A DNA stretch of 62,674 nucleotides from Nitrosomonas mobilis (GTDB lineage Bacteria > Pseudomonadota > Gammaproteobacteria > Burkholderiales > Nitrosomonadaceae). How positions within the stretch are numbered: position 1 is the stretch's first letter; each line of letters starts with the position of its first letter. The translations under genes were made by a program, and so were the position numbers. The stretch lies in the NCBI RefSeq assembly GCF_900103035.1, contig NZ_FMWO01000055.1:1-62674 (forward strand), in the 5' to 3' direction. The notes under the pieces are model-generated. The model was not told the DNA's origin. It ran no database searches and saw only the letters and a list, made by a program, of their open reading frames with translations. Shown here piece by piece: positions 35,970 to 43,548 of the stretch.

Positions 35970-38702
35970 ATGCACTATTCAACTATCACTGCTTTTGTAT
36001 GCAAGCCACAGCGAACCGACATGGCCGATATTATCCGCAGATTGGGTCGTGATGCAACCATTGTGACCGGCAATCAACGCCTCGCGCGAGTACTTCGTCA
36101 ACGCTATAACCAGTCCATGATCGAGGCAGGCTGTGAGGCATGGTTAGCGGCAGATATTTTGCCATGGAATGCCTGGTTGCAGCGATTGTGGCAGGAAACT
36201 ATTGTGGCTAATAAAGTAGCCTCAAACCTGGTTCTACTGGATGCACATCAGGAGCGGCAAGTCTGGCAGCAGATTTTGCAAACAATAGTCCCATCACTGC
36301 CGTGGCTGACTGATGGGTTGACTGTCACGCGGATGATGGTGGCCGCACAAAACCTGCGTACATGGAAAATCTCAATGGATGTGGCGACATTCGCGTATAA
36401 CGAAGACAGTCAATTTTTCTGGAAAGTTTTTACGGCTTTTGAGCGTAGCTGTAAAGAGAACAGTTGGCTGACAGCCGCAGAATTACCGGATCTATTGCTG
36501 CCAGTTTTACAGGCAGGTGGCACTGCCTTGCCAGGTGAGCTGATTCTGCTCGGGTTTGATGAACTGACGCCACAGCAGATAGCCTTTCTGCAGGGATTGG
36601 CACAAGCGGGGTGTGTGCCGGAATGGTTGCAATTCTCATCAGAACCGGCCTTTATTGGCAAATTGGCCTGCGTTGACAGTCGCGTTGAATTGCAGCAGGC
36701 GGCGCAATGGATTCTCCGGCGGCTGGAAGAAAATCCAGATGCGCACATTGGACTGGTAGTGCCTGAGTTAAGTACGCAGCGCGCGCTAGTGTGCCGCATG
36801 CTGGATGAAATGCTTTGTCCGGCGGCACTGCAGCCTGGTAATCATGAGTTGCCTCGTCCTTATAACCTGTCACTTGGCCTGCCGCTGATTCAGTATCCAC
36901 TAATCAATGCTGCTTTTGAATGGCTGACGTTACCTGTGCCAGTTGCTGAGATAACGCATGTCAGCCGTTTGCTGCGTTCATCCTTTCTGGCTGGCCGGGA
37001 GGATGAACGCAGTGCGCGTGCCTTGCTGGATGCACGTCTGCGAGAGACAGGGGAGTGGAATGTGTCGTTACAATCCGTTGCGCATCATGCCAGTCAGATT
37101 GAACGTCCCTATCATTGTCCGGTGCTCGTCCAGCGCCTGAAACAGCTGCTTGAATTGGCCGAGGCGCGGCCAGAGATGGGTATGCCGGGCGAGTGGAGGC
37201 GACAATTCAGCCAGTGGCTGACTGTAGTTGGCTGGCCGGGCGACCGCCTTCTGACGAGTATGGAATTCCAGGTAATGCAAGCGTGGCAGGTTTTATTGCA
37301 GCAATTCGTAGCGCTCGATTGGGTGGCGCAGCCAATGACGTTGGCTTCTGCACTGAGCCGGTTGAGGGAAATGGCTGCCAGTACCGTATTCCAGCCGGAA
37401 TCTCTACCGGTTCCGATTCAGGTGCTTGGGCTACTCGAAACCAGCGGTTTACAGTTCGATCATCTCTGGATCATGGGTTTGCATGATGGTGTATTGCCTG
37501 CGCCACCGCAGCCTAATCCGTTCATTCCTCTGCCATTGCAGCGCCGGATGGAGTTACCCAGATCAACTGCCGGACGTGAATTGCAAGTAGCAAAAACAGT
37601 ATTACAGCGGCTGGCTGGAAGTGCGCCAGAAGTCGTCATCAGTTATCCGCAGCGCCAACAGGACATGTCGCTGATCCCGAGTCCACTGATTGCTGCTTTC
37701 CCTCTTTTGTCCAAGGAAGCGCTGTCCGGCGGCACGCATCTTATCTGGCAGCAACTGATCCATCAAAATAGTCGATTGCAGCAACTGACTGAAGATCCTG
37801 CTCCACCGTTGGTGGAACATTTCATTCCTGGCGGTAGCCGCGCGTTCAAGCTACAAGCGGCTTGTCCTTTCCTTGCCTTTGCTGAGTTACGGCTAGGTGC
37901 ACGAGAATTGGGCCGGACTCAGCTCGGTTTGAATGCGCGGGTGCGAGGGATTCTGCTGCATCGCTTGATGGAGAAAATCTGGATATCGCTTAAATCGCAT
38001 GATTGCCTAATAGCAACACCAGCAGATAAGCTGGATGAGCTGATTGTCAGTAAAGTGACTGAGACCATTCGGGAAATAGCACCCCGTTATCGGCAAAGCT
38101 TTGGTGCCCGTTTACAGGCGCTTGAATTGACAAGACTATCCTTTCTGGCGCACGCATGGCTCGAATATGAAAAACAACGTCCGCCTTTCGAGATAATCGA
38201 GCAGGAAAAAACCACGGAATTGACGGTGGGTGGGCGGCAAGTGCATGTCAGAATTGACCGAATAGACGGCCTGCCTCAAGGAGGAAAGCTGTTGATCGAT
38301 TATAAAACCGGACTCAGCAAAGTTGATGGCTGGTTTGGCGAGCGTCCTGATGAGCCGCAATTGCCATTGTACAGTTTGCTTTTTGGGCAAGAACTTGCCG
38401 GGATCGCATTTGCGCAGATCAGGACCGGTGAGATGGCTTTTAAGGGTGTCACCAGCGATGAAACTGGTGTACCTGGTATTATTTTTTATAAAAAACTGCC
38501 ACTGACACGCGATTATCCTGATTGGCTGACTGTGATCGTCATCTGGCAGCAAACACTGGAAAAGCTGGCAACGGATTTTATTGCTGGCAAAGCGGAGGTA
38601 AATCCGAAGCAATATCCACAAACCTGCGCTTATTGCTCATTGCGGCCATTATGTCGGATCGATGAGAAGATGGTGCATCGGTCAGGTGACCAGGGTGAAT
38701 AG
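35970..38702 (+). CDS. AddB-like PD-(D/E)XK nuclease, predicted DNA repair protein
   Basis: Large protein (910 residues) of the betaproteobacterial probable-DNA-repair family related to the AddB subunit of AddAB. The N-terminus (TIVTGNQRLARVLRQRY) replaces a normal Walker A, so ATPase activity is doubtful. The C-terminal nuclease domain has HVRIDRIDGL and LLIDYKTG (catalytic Asp, Lys). Cysteines at AACPFLAF and CAYCSLRPLC fit the four-cysteine iron-sulfur staple of AddB. An ATG at 36021 is an alternative start. The helicase partner gene (AddA/UvrD-like) expected next door is missing; the next 11 kb is the IS-rich island. Confidence 0.87.
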   Translation: MHYSTITAFVCKPQRTDMADIIRRLGRDATIVTGNQRLARVLRQRYNQSMIEAGCEAWLAADILPWNAWLQRLWQETIVANKVASNLVLLDAHQERQVWQQILQTIVPSLPWLTDGLTVTRMMVAAQNLRTWKISMDVATFAYNEDSQFFWKVFTAFERSCKENSWLTAAELPDLLLPVLQAGGTALPGELILLGFDELTPQQIAFLQGLAQAGCVPEWLQFSSEPAFIGKLACVDSRVELQQAAQWILRRLEENPDAHIGLVVPELSTQRALVCRMLDEMLCPAALQPGNHELPRPYNLSLGLPLIQYPLINAAFEWLTLPVPVAEITHVSRLLRSSFLAGREDERSARALLDARLRETGEWNVSLQSVAHHASQIERPYHCPVLVQRLKQLLELAEARPEMGMPGEWRRQFSQWLTVVGWPGDRLLTSMEFQVMQAWQVLLQQFVALDWVAQPMTLASALSRLREMAASTVFQPESLPVPIQVLGLLETSGLQFDHLWIMGLHDGVLPAPPQPNPFIPLPLQRRMELPRSTAGRELQVAKTVLQRLAGSAPEVVISYPQRQQDMSLIPSPLIAAFPLLSKEALSGGTHLIWQQLIHQNSRLQQLTEDPAPPLVEHFIPGGSRAFKLQAACPFLAFAELRLGARELGRTQLGLNARVRGILLHRLMEKIWISLKSHDCLIATPADKLDELIVSKVTETIREIAPRYRQSFGARLQALELTRLSFLAHAWLEYEKQRPPFEIIEQEKTTELTVGGRQVHVRIDRIDGLPQGGKLLIDYKTGLSKVDGWFGERPDEPQLPLYSLLFGQELAGIAFAQIRTGEMAFKGVTSDETGVPGIIFYKKLPLTRDYPDWLTVIVIWQQTLEKLATDFIAGKAEVNPKQYPQTCAYCSLRPLCRIDEKMVHRSGDQGE

Positions 38703-38816
38703 GGTGAACAAGACGCTCTTGGGATGATTTACCTTTTTGGGGCAGCGTGACCTGGTCGAGCTGCTGTGCTAATTTAGCCTGGTTGGCGGGGGAGTGAGTG
38801 AGAACCTTTGTCGAAA

Positions 38817-39053
38817 CTTCAGTGTGGGGCTCGAAAATGGAGAATACTTTTTCCTGATGAGGAATCACTTCGCCTTTAAGCACACGGCGCGTGATCTGTC
38901 AATCTGGCGGCTAGCATGCTGGCAATAACCTTCTATTTCAAGCTTCAGAAGTCGCTCGGTGGGGGCTGGAGCGATTAGTCCGGGCAAGTTGGTTTGAATC
39001 TTGTCCAGATGTCGTTGTGCAATGAAGTTTGTTTTTGAGAATGGTATTTCCAA
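38817..39053 (-). pseudogene. Remnant of an ISNCY-type transposase
   Basis: Two overlapping reading frames on the minus strand together give HASRQIDR (first frame) then LKGEVIPHQEKVFSIFEPHTE (second frame; broken here by context), which is the core of an ISNCY-like transposase I recall. A frameshift lies near 38880 and both flanks are lost. Only about 80 residues remain. The family call rests on this short motif. Confidence 0.55.
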
Positions 39054-39421
39054 AAATTTTATGCGAAGTTTGGGGTGACTATCCTTGGAAATTGATCAAA
39101 ATCGCCTGATAGCGTCAGTCTGGATTGATCCCTTGAGGATCTTCAGCACTATCGATTGGGTGCTAACCGCTGCCTCACTGGAGGGTGAGGGGGTCTGGCA
39201 GGCACTATTTACGCAGATGTCACCCAAAAAAAACCCTGCCAAAGTGGCAGGGTAAAGGCCTCGTCAATAAATGGAGAACAACGGTTACGTGGTGCCAGCA
39301 TAATACTGTGCTTCATTAAGCATAACGTCGGTTAAACCGGATTTAATCCCTTTATTGTCTCCACAAGGTTAAAACCACCGTTTAGCTGCGAGAATATGCC
39401 ACACAGGAGGCATGGCATGGC
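39054..39421. other. Non-coding remnant before the IS200 fragment
   Basis: No gene is supported here. The stretch holds the minus-strand terminator at 39226-39253 and, at 39390-39420, imperfect hairpin sequence (ATGCC/GGCAT) of the kind found at the left end of IS200 elements. Confidence 0.45.
39226..39253 (-). terminator. Rho-independent terminator, minus strand
   Basis: ACCCTGCC pairs perfectly with GGCAGGGT around a five-base loop. On the minus strand the stem is followed by a run of eight T. No intact minus-strand gene now lies upstream, so it is probably left over from a lost gene. Confidence 0.75.
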
Positions 39422-39680
39422 ATGAATTATAGATATGGAAGTCATACGGTTTATCAGATTGAATACCACTTTGTGTGGGTAACGAAGTATCGATATAAGA
39501 TATTGAAAGAAGAGGCGGCAGAACGCGTTCGAGAGATGGTTCTCCAGACGTGCGAAGCATTTGAAGTCAGAATTGTACAGGGTGTATGTGAGTAAGGATC
39601 ATGTGCATATACCGGGGAGTTGTCCTCTGAAGATGGCGCCGAGCGAGATCATGAGGCGGATAAAAGGACGAACATCGAGT
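39422..39680 (+). pseudogene. IS200/IS605 TnpA transposase, frameshifted
   Basis: The frame from ATG 39422 (MNYRYGSHTVYQIEYHFVWV, the TnpA N-terminus) runs to a stop at 39593. The other half continues one frame away from about 39583: VSKDHVHIPGSCPLKMAPSEIMRRIKGRTSS, containing the HUH-type histidine pair. After that the homology stops, so the C-terminal tyrosine part is missing. The IS6 element begins downstream at 39740. Confidence 0.8.
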
Positions 39681-39739
39681 TATATACCCACCGCACTTCA
39701 AATTTTGGCACTCAAGCGTGACCGACCGATGATTTGGAA

Positions 39740-40550
39740 GTTCTGTCGCATTAACTGCAAAAAAGCATATTTCGGAAGAGCTGGCATGCGATTCCTTTAA
39801 ACTAGGCGAATTTATTCTGCCAGCGCATAAAATTGCTCAGCAAAAGATACCTTGTCAGCCCCTTCCATCATCATCTGACCTTTGCGAATCATGTGCATTA
39901 GTTCGATACCAGCCAAGATGTTTTTAGCTGATTGAAAAGATTTGAATCCGAGCATTAGTTTTATTATGCGCTTCACTCATTCCACGATATTGTTGAGATA
40001 TTTGACCCGCCTGACGACAATAGAAGCGCCATTATTCTTGATGATCTGATCAATATCTGCTTGATTGGCACCACGCTTGTCCATCGCTACTTTTTCCGGC
40101 ATATCATTGCTGTTAATGGCCTTTTTGAAAAAACGCATGGTTGCTGCTATATCACGCTTGACTTTCAATAGGAAATCAATGGTGTTTCCTTCTTTGTCAA
40201 CAGCGCGATGGAAGTATTTCCAAACGCCTTTCACTTTAATGTAAATCCCGTCCATCCGCCAACTTCCACCAACCGGGCGCTTATATTTTATGAAAATCTT
40301 TTCCAGTAATGGTAGAAACCGGATTGCCCAACGGCTCACTGTAGAATGGTCAACTGTAACACCGCGCTCCTCCATCATTTCTTCCAGGTGCCGGCAACTT
40401 AACGGATACGCTGCATACCAGCGGATACAAATCAGAATTACATCAATCGGAAACCGCATCTTTTTACAATAGGCATGTAGCAGCACCATCTCTTTAATGG
40501 TCAACACGCTACATCGAATGTATCGATGATCTCGTTTAATGCGACAGAAC
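39740..40550 (-). mobile_element. IS6-family insertion sequence
   Basis: About 811 bases bounded by perfect inverted 15-mers, GTTCTGTCGCATTAA at 39740 and its complement ending at 40550. The size fits IS6 elements (about 0.8 kb). Flanking 8-mers do not match, so either the copy is old or one end was exchanged. The same terminal sequence recurs at 43374-43428. Confidence 0.85.
39812..40507 (-). pseudogene. IS6-family transposase with in-frame stop and small deletion
   Basis: The frame opens with GTG 40507 and shows the IS6 DDE core (SWRMDGIYIKVKGVWKYFHRA, then VAMDKRGANQADI). After NIVE a TGA at 39977-39979 interrupts it; the same frame then continues KRIIKLMLGFKSFQSAKNIL to a TAA at 39812. 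Family members read NIVEQDHR at this place, so about 12 bases were lost and a stop formed. The first aspartate motif is also altered (DG for DE). Probably inactive. Confidence 0.85.
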
Positions 40551-40660
40551 CTTTACCCTTGGGTGCCTTGCGCCGGAAGCGCCAAAACACTGCAATATCT
40601 TTGACGTTTCGTGTTAGCTAAACCTGAATATAGTCATTTTTCGATCGATTACCGCCGTGT

Positions 40661-40689
40661 TTGACAATTAAGCCAGCTTTCAGTACATT
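40661..40689 (+). promoter_or_regulatory. Predicted sigma-70 promoter for nnrS
   Basis: TTGACA (40661-40666) and TACATT (40684-40689) are separated by exactly 17 bases. The nnrS start lies 61 bases after the -10 box. No clear FNR/DNR dyad (TTGAT-N4-ATCAA) overlaps it; TTGACAATTAAGCC is at best a half site. Confidence 0.6.
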
Positions 40690-40750
40690 CAAAACTTATG
40701 GAAAAGGTGGTTTATTTTCCCTATACCCCAGTAGACTTAAGTTACAGGCG

Positions 40751-41899
40751 ATGACCCGCCCACAGAAAAATAAGACCGTATGGGCGCACCGGATATTTTT
40801 CCCGGCAGCCTGTCTGTATGCCACTATTGTCATACCGCTGTCGGTATACGCCATGACCAGCGGTAATGCCTGGCCGCTAGCACTGGTCGGTCAAGGCCAC
40901 GGCTTTGAAATGCTATTCGGCTATGCCCTGGCGGTCGTCGCCGGATACACCCTAGGGCCCACGGAGCCGCGCTTGCTGGCAGCACTGTTTTCGCTGTGGT
41001 TAATTGCGCGTATTGCCCAGTATGTTGCGCCTTTCAGTGTGCCTGCATTGCTGCTGTCGGCAAACTTTGGGCTGGCGCTGGGCTGGCGCATCGTACCACG
41101 TTTTGTGGTCGCAAAAAAGTGGCGCAACCGGGTCATGATGCCCTTGTTGGGTGGCTTATGTGTGTTGCCCGCAAGCTATTTGGTAGCCCAGCAACTGGGG
41201 GCTTTCGCACAAACACGATTGGTTCTGCATGAGGCCGTTTTATTTTTATCGCTGCTGATGGCCTTTATGGGCGGTCGGATAATTGCCCCGGCAATCGCCG
41301 ATGAATTTGGCAAGCAAGGACGCGAGCTGGATGCCCGCGTACAACCACGTGTAGAAGTGGCTTTGATTGTGCTGTTGATAGTAGCCGCCCCCGCATTAGT
41401 CATTCCCGGCGGCGCCGCAGTCGCTGGCACAATGGCAATATTGGCCGGTGTACTCATCCTGTTTCGTCTGCTGCGCTGGCAGCCATGGCGCTGTCGCACA
41501 CGACCGGACTTAATTGGATTGTGCGCTGGTTACACCTGGTTAAGCATCGGCCTCGGCCTGTTCGGTTTCTCCATTGCCAGCGGCGGGCACGTTACCAGTA
41601 CCTTGCACGTCATTACCATCGGCGCCCTGGGCACCTTAACCAGCGGTGTTATGAGTCTCACACACTACCAGCGCCTGCGCCGCACACCACCGCCCGCTGC
41701 TCTGGTCATATGGATGCTCGCCACCCTTACCATTGCTGTGCTGGCGAGAGTGGCGGCCAATATTCCCCACTGGGGCAATCCAATACTGTTCCTGTGGCTG
41801 GCGGCACTGGCATGGACACTGTGTTTTGGTACCCTGGCTTTACTGTTCACGGCAGAGCTGTATCGGGGCTGGCGTGAACCTGGGCGCAACAGGCGTTGA
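40751..41899 (+). CDS. nnrS: NnrS family haem-copper membrane protein
   Basis: NnrS proteins are polytopic membrane proteins with haem and copper that relieve nitrosative stress and often go with NO-metabolism genes. This one has 382 residues from ATG 40751 and about eleven hydrophobic segments. The GHGFEMLFGYALAVVAGYTLGPTEPR stretch (split only by context) and LHEAVLFLSLLMAFMGGRIIAPA are family features, as is GHVTSTLHVITIGALGT. The longer in-frame start at 40661 is rejected, because it begins inside the promoter. It is intact and looks more GC-rich than the IS debris around it. Related genes are usually near NO reductase; none is here. Confidence 0.9.
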   Translation: MTRPQKNKTVWAHRIFFPAACLYATIVIPLSVYAMTSGNAWPLALVGQGHGFEMLFGYALAVVAGYTLGPTEPRLLAALFSLWLIARIAQYVAPFSVPALLLSANFGLALGWRIVPRFVVAKKWRNRVMMPLLGGLCVLPASYLVAQQLGAFAQTRLVLHEAVLFLSLLMAFMGGRIIAPAIADEFGKQGRELDARVQPRVEVALIVLLIVAAPALVIPGGAAVAGTMAILAGVLILFRLLRWQPWRCRTRPDLIGLCAGYTWLSIGLGLFGFSIASGGHVTSTLHVITIGALGTLTSGVMSLTHYQRLRRTPPPAALVIWMLATLTIAVLARVAANIPHWGNPILFLWLAALAWTLCFGTLALLFTAELYRGWREPGRNRR

Positions 41900-42243
41900 G
41901 ACAAAGTACTTGTGCTGGTGCCGTGAATTTAATACCTAACGACAACGGGATTGGTGCTTAGACTTCCAGGTATTTATCTTCTTATGTCACACAGCAGACC
42001 TTGCTCAAGAAATACAGCAGCACTTGATTTTGGCTTGAATCCACTTATGTCGGGACGGCATTAGCGTGCACTATCGCACGCCTCGATTTGTACTCGTAAC
42101 ACTATTCTGGAAATTAACATGTTTATCGCTGTTTTGATTGTTATTGCGGCGGTCGCTTTTCTGGCTATCGCGCTGGGGGGTTTAAGATCAAGCTTCCGAT
42201 CAGAAACGAGCATACCTTTTCGAGGGGATGGGCATAAATAGCC
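41900..42243. other. Non-coding stretch after nnrS
   Basis: No gene is supported. Near 42116-42165 a short minus-strand open frame encodes a hydrophobic Ala/Ile stretch that joins the IS5 fragment; I take it as chance or as a relic. Confidence 0.4.
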
Positions 42244-42438
42244 AAAGTCAATGTGCGACTCGATCTCAACCAGTGGATCACCCAACGAATCGATTTTCTT
42301 GCGGCGGTGTTCGTCGGCGAACAGGTCGAGCTTGATGGCGCTATGTGGTTTCATCGGCAGGAGAAGAATGGATTTCAGGACAACGTAATTTTACCAAGTC
42401 TACCAAGAGTGGGAGAGTCGAGGTTTTTCGAGACGCCT
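42244..42438 (-). pseudogene. N-terminal fragment of an IS5-type transposase with its IS end
   Basis: Residues 1-37 (MKPHSAIKLDLFADEH...ESHIDF) match, with one substitution, the N-terminus of the fragment at 60520. After that the homology breaks off. Upstream, the terminal sequence AGGCGTCTCGAAAAACC (read on the minus strand from 42438) corresponds to GGGCGCCTCGAAAAACC at 60436. So this is one IS end of about 195 bases; the rest of the element is gone. Confidence 0.8.
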
Positions 42439-42505
42439 ATTTATGAAAAAGCGGCGTTTATTTTTCCTATACCCCATGGTTTGTTATTTTTAATATTGGC
42501 GGAGG

Positions 42506-43063
42506 TTAAGTATTTTCGTTTACTCCATCAGGGTGGTAACTCAATTTACCGCCGACTATTCTTGCCGGCTGGGTGTAGGGGTGTTCTTCGGCTTTGCCCG
42601 CTCCCATAATGTGAATTACGTTCCAGCCCTCAGCTTTCAGAAAATCGGAAATCATAGAGCGGTGGCAGCGCCACCAAACTGCCTCGGAACACATATAGGC
42701 GGTGGGCTGTGTAAGGGCTATTTGCTTCAGTTCATCTATTCCTTTCCGGAAAGTGTCCGTTTCCATATAATCAGCATAGCCGCGAAAGGCCATATGTCGC
42801 CAGGAAGTATTTTTAGAGTCAAGACGAACTTTTCTTCTGCCACCAAGATTTTTTATGTGGATGTACCGAAAGCCGGCTTGTGGCAAAGAAATTTCAAGTA
42901 CTTCTTTATTAAAATGTGGAACTCTACGTGAGCCCGGGAAGCTCCTCACATCCGCCACCACTCCAATCTGAAAGGATTTGAGCATCTCAATAAATTCTTC
43001 CAGGCTACGAATGGAATGCCCGATGGTCCAAATATTCTTATGTAGCTGTTCTTCCTGCATCAT
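42506..43063 (-). CDS. DUF488 family protein
   Basis: A 185-residue protein with the DUF488 signatures: TIGHSIRSLEEF at the N-terminus, VVADVRSFPGSRRVPHF, and SEAVWWRCHRSMISDFL with a conserved cysteine-histidine set. The biochemical role of DUF488 is not settled. It sits alone between an IS5 end (42438) and paired Tn3-type ends (43122), so it is probably cargo. The frame is intact; the ATG pair at 43063/43060 has GAGA upstream. Confidence 0.88.
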   Translation of the reverse strand: MMQEEQLHKNIWTIGHSIRSLEEFIEMLKSFQIGVVADVRSFPGSRRVPHFNKEVLEISLPQAGFRYIHIKNLGGRRKVRLDSKNTSWRHMAFRGYADYMETDTFRKGIDELKQIALTQPTAYMCSEAVWWRCHRSMISDFLKAEGWNVIHIMGAGKAEEHPYTQPARIVGGKLSYHPDGVNENT

Positions 43064-43121
43064 TACTCCATCTCATCCCGCAAGGCATTCAATTCTTTTT
43101 ATCGTGTTCCATGTTGCATGT
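43064..43121. other. Short DUF488 upstream region
   Basis: AT-rich spacer between the DUF488 start and the Tn3-type ends. A minus-strand promoter for the DUF488 gene would have to lie here or within those ends; I see no clear hexamers. Confidence 0.3.
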
Positions 43122-43186
43122 GGGAGTCGTCTCAGAAAACGGAAATAAAGCACTAGCGTACGATTTCCGTTTTCTGAGACGACCCC
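43122..43186. mobile_element. Abutting Tn3-family terminal inverted repeats
   Basis: GTCGTCTCAGAAAACGGAAAT (first 20 bases shown by position 43125-43144) and its exact complement (43163-43183) face each other across only about 17 bases. Each outer tip carries the G-rich end of Tn3/Tn21-group 38-bp repeats (GGGAGTCGTCTCAG and GGGGTCGTCTCAG). No transposase or resolvase lies between. This is an internally deleted transposon, or two ends brought together. Confidence 0.8.
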
Positions 43187-43283
43187 AGAATGACCAATTT
43201 AGGCATGCCAGAGTCTATAAAAATCTAAAATTTAACGAGAAAATGAGGATTTTTGGTCAAATTTTGATTTATTCAACAACGCC
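43187..43283. mobile_element. IS903-like IS5 end fragment
   Basis: About 95 bases that match, inverted, the left end of the IS903-like element at 48991. Read on the minus strand from 43283 it begins GGCGTTGTTGAATAAATC, the typical tip of IS903-group elements. It directly abuts the Tn3-type repeat. Confidence 0.75.
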
Positions 43284-43373
43284 GCGTCGGGAGAAGACTG
43301 CCATAAGCGATAGAAGAAAAAAGTGAGCACCAGACAAGAATATCATTCCACGTATATTCATTTAAAATATTCT

Positions 43374-43428
43374 GCTCTGTCGCATTAAGCGAGATCATTG
43401 ATACATTCGTGTAGTGTGTTGACCATTA
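43374..43428. mobile_element. Detached IS6-family end
   Basis: CTCTGTCGCATTAAGCGAG and the next 35 bases match, in reverse orientation, the right end of the IS6 element at 40497-40550, with a few substitutions. No transposase remains. Confidence 0.75.
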
Positions 43429-43548
43429 GGGGTCCTGTGGAAGAACCCCAAAAGTGTTCGTTCTGAGCTAAGCTACTTTCCAGAAGCACTGTTTTAAATA
43501 TTTTTACAGCTCACTAATCATCACATCCGTATCACCATTTAATTTTAA
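43429..43548. promoter_or_regulatory. Upstream region of the TonB-dependent receptor
   Basis: Contains an imperfect hairpin (GGGGTCCT...AGAACCCC, 43430-43450) that could be a leader structure. I see no Fur box here, unlike upstream of tonB. No strong ribosome site precedes the GTG at 43549. Confidence 0.35.

Noticed and set aside
39226..39253. CRISPR-like repeat
   Set aside because: It is a single hairpin with a T-run, i.e. a terminator; no repeated spacers.
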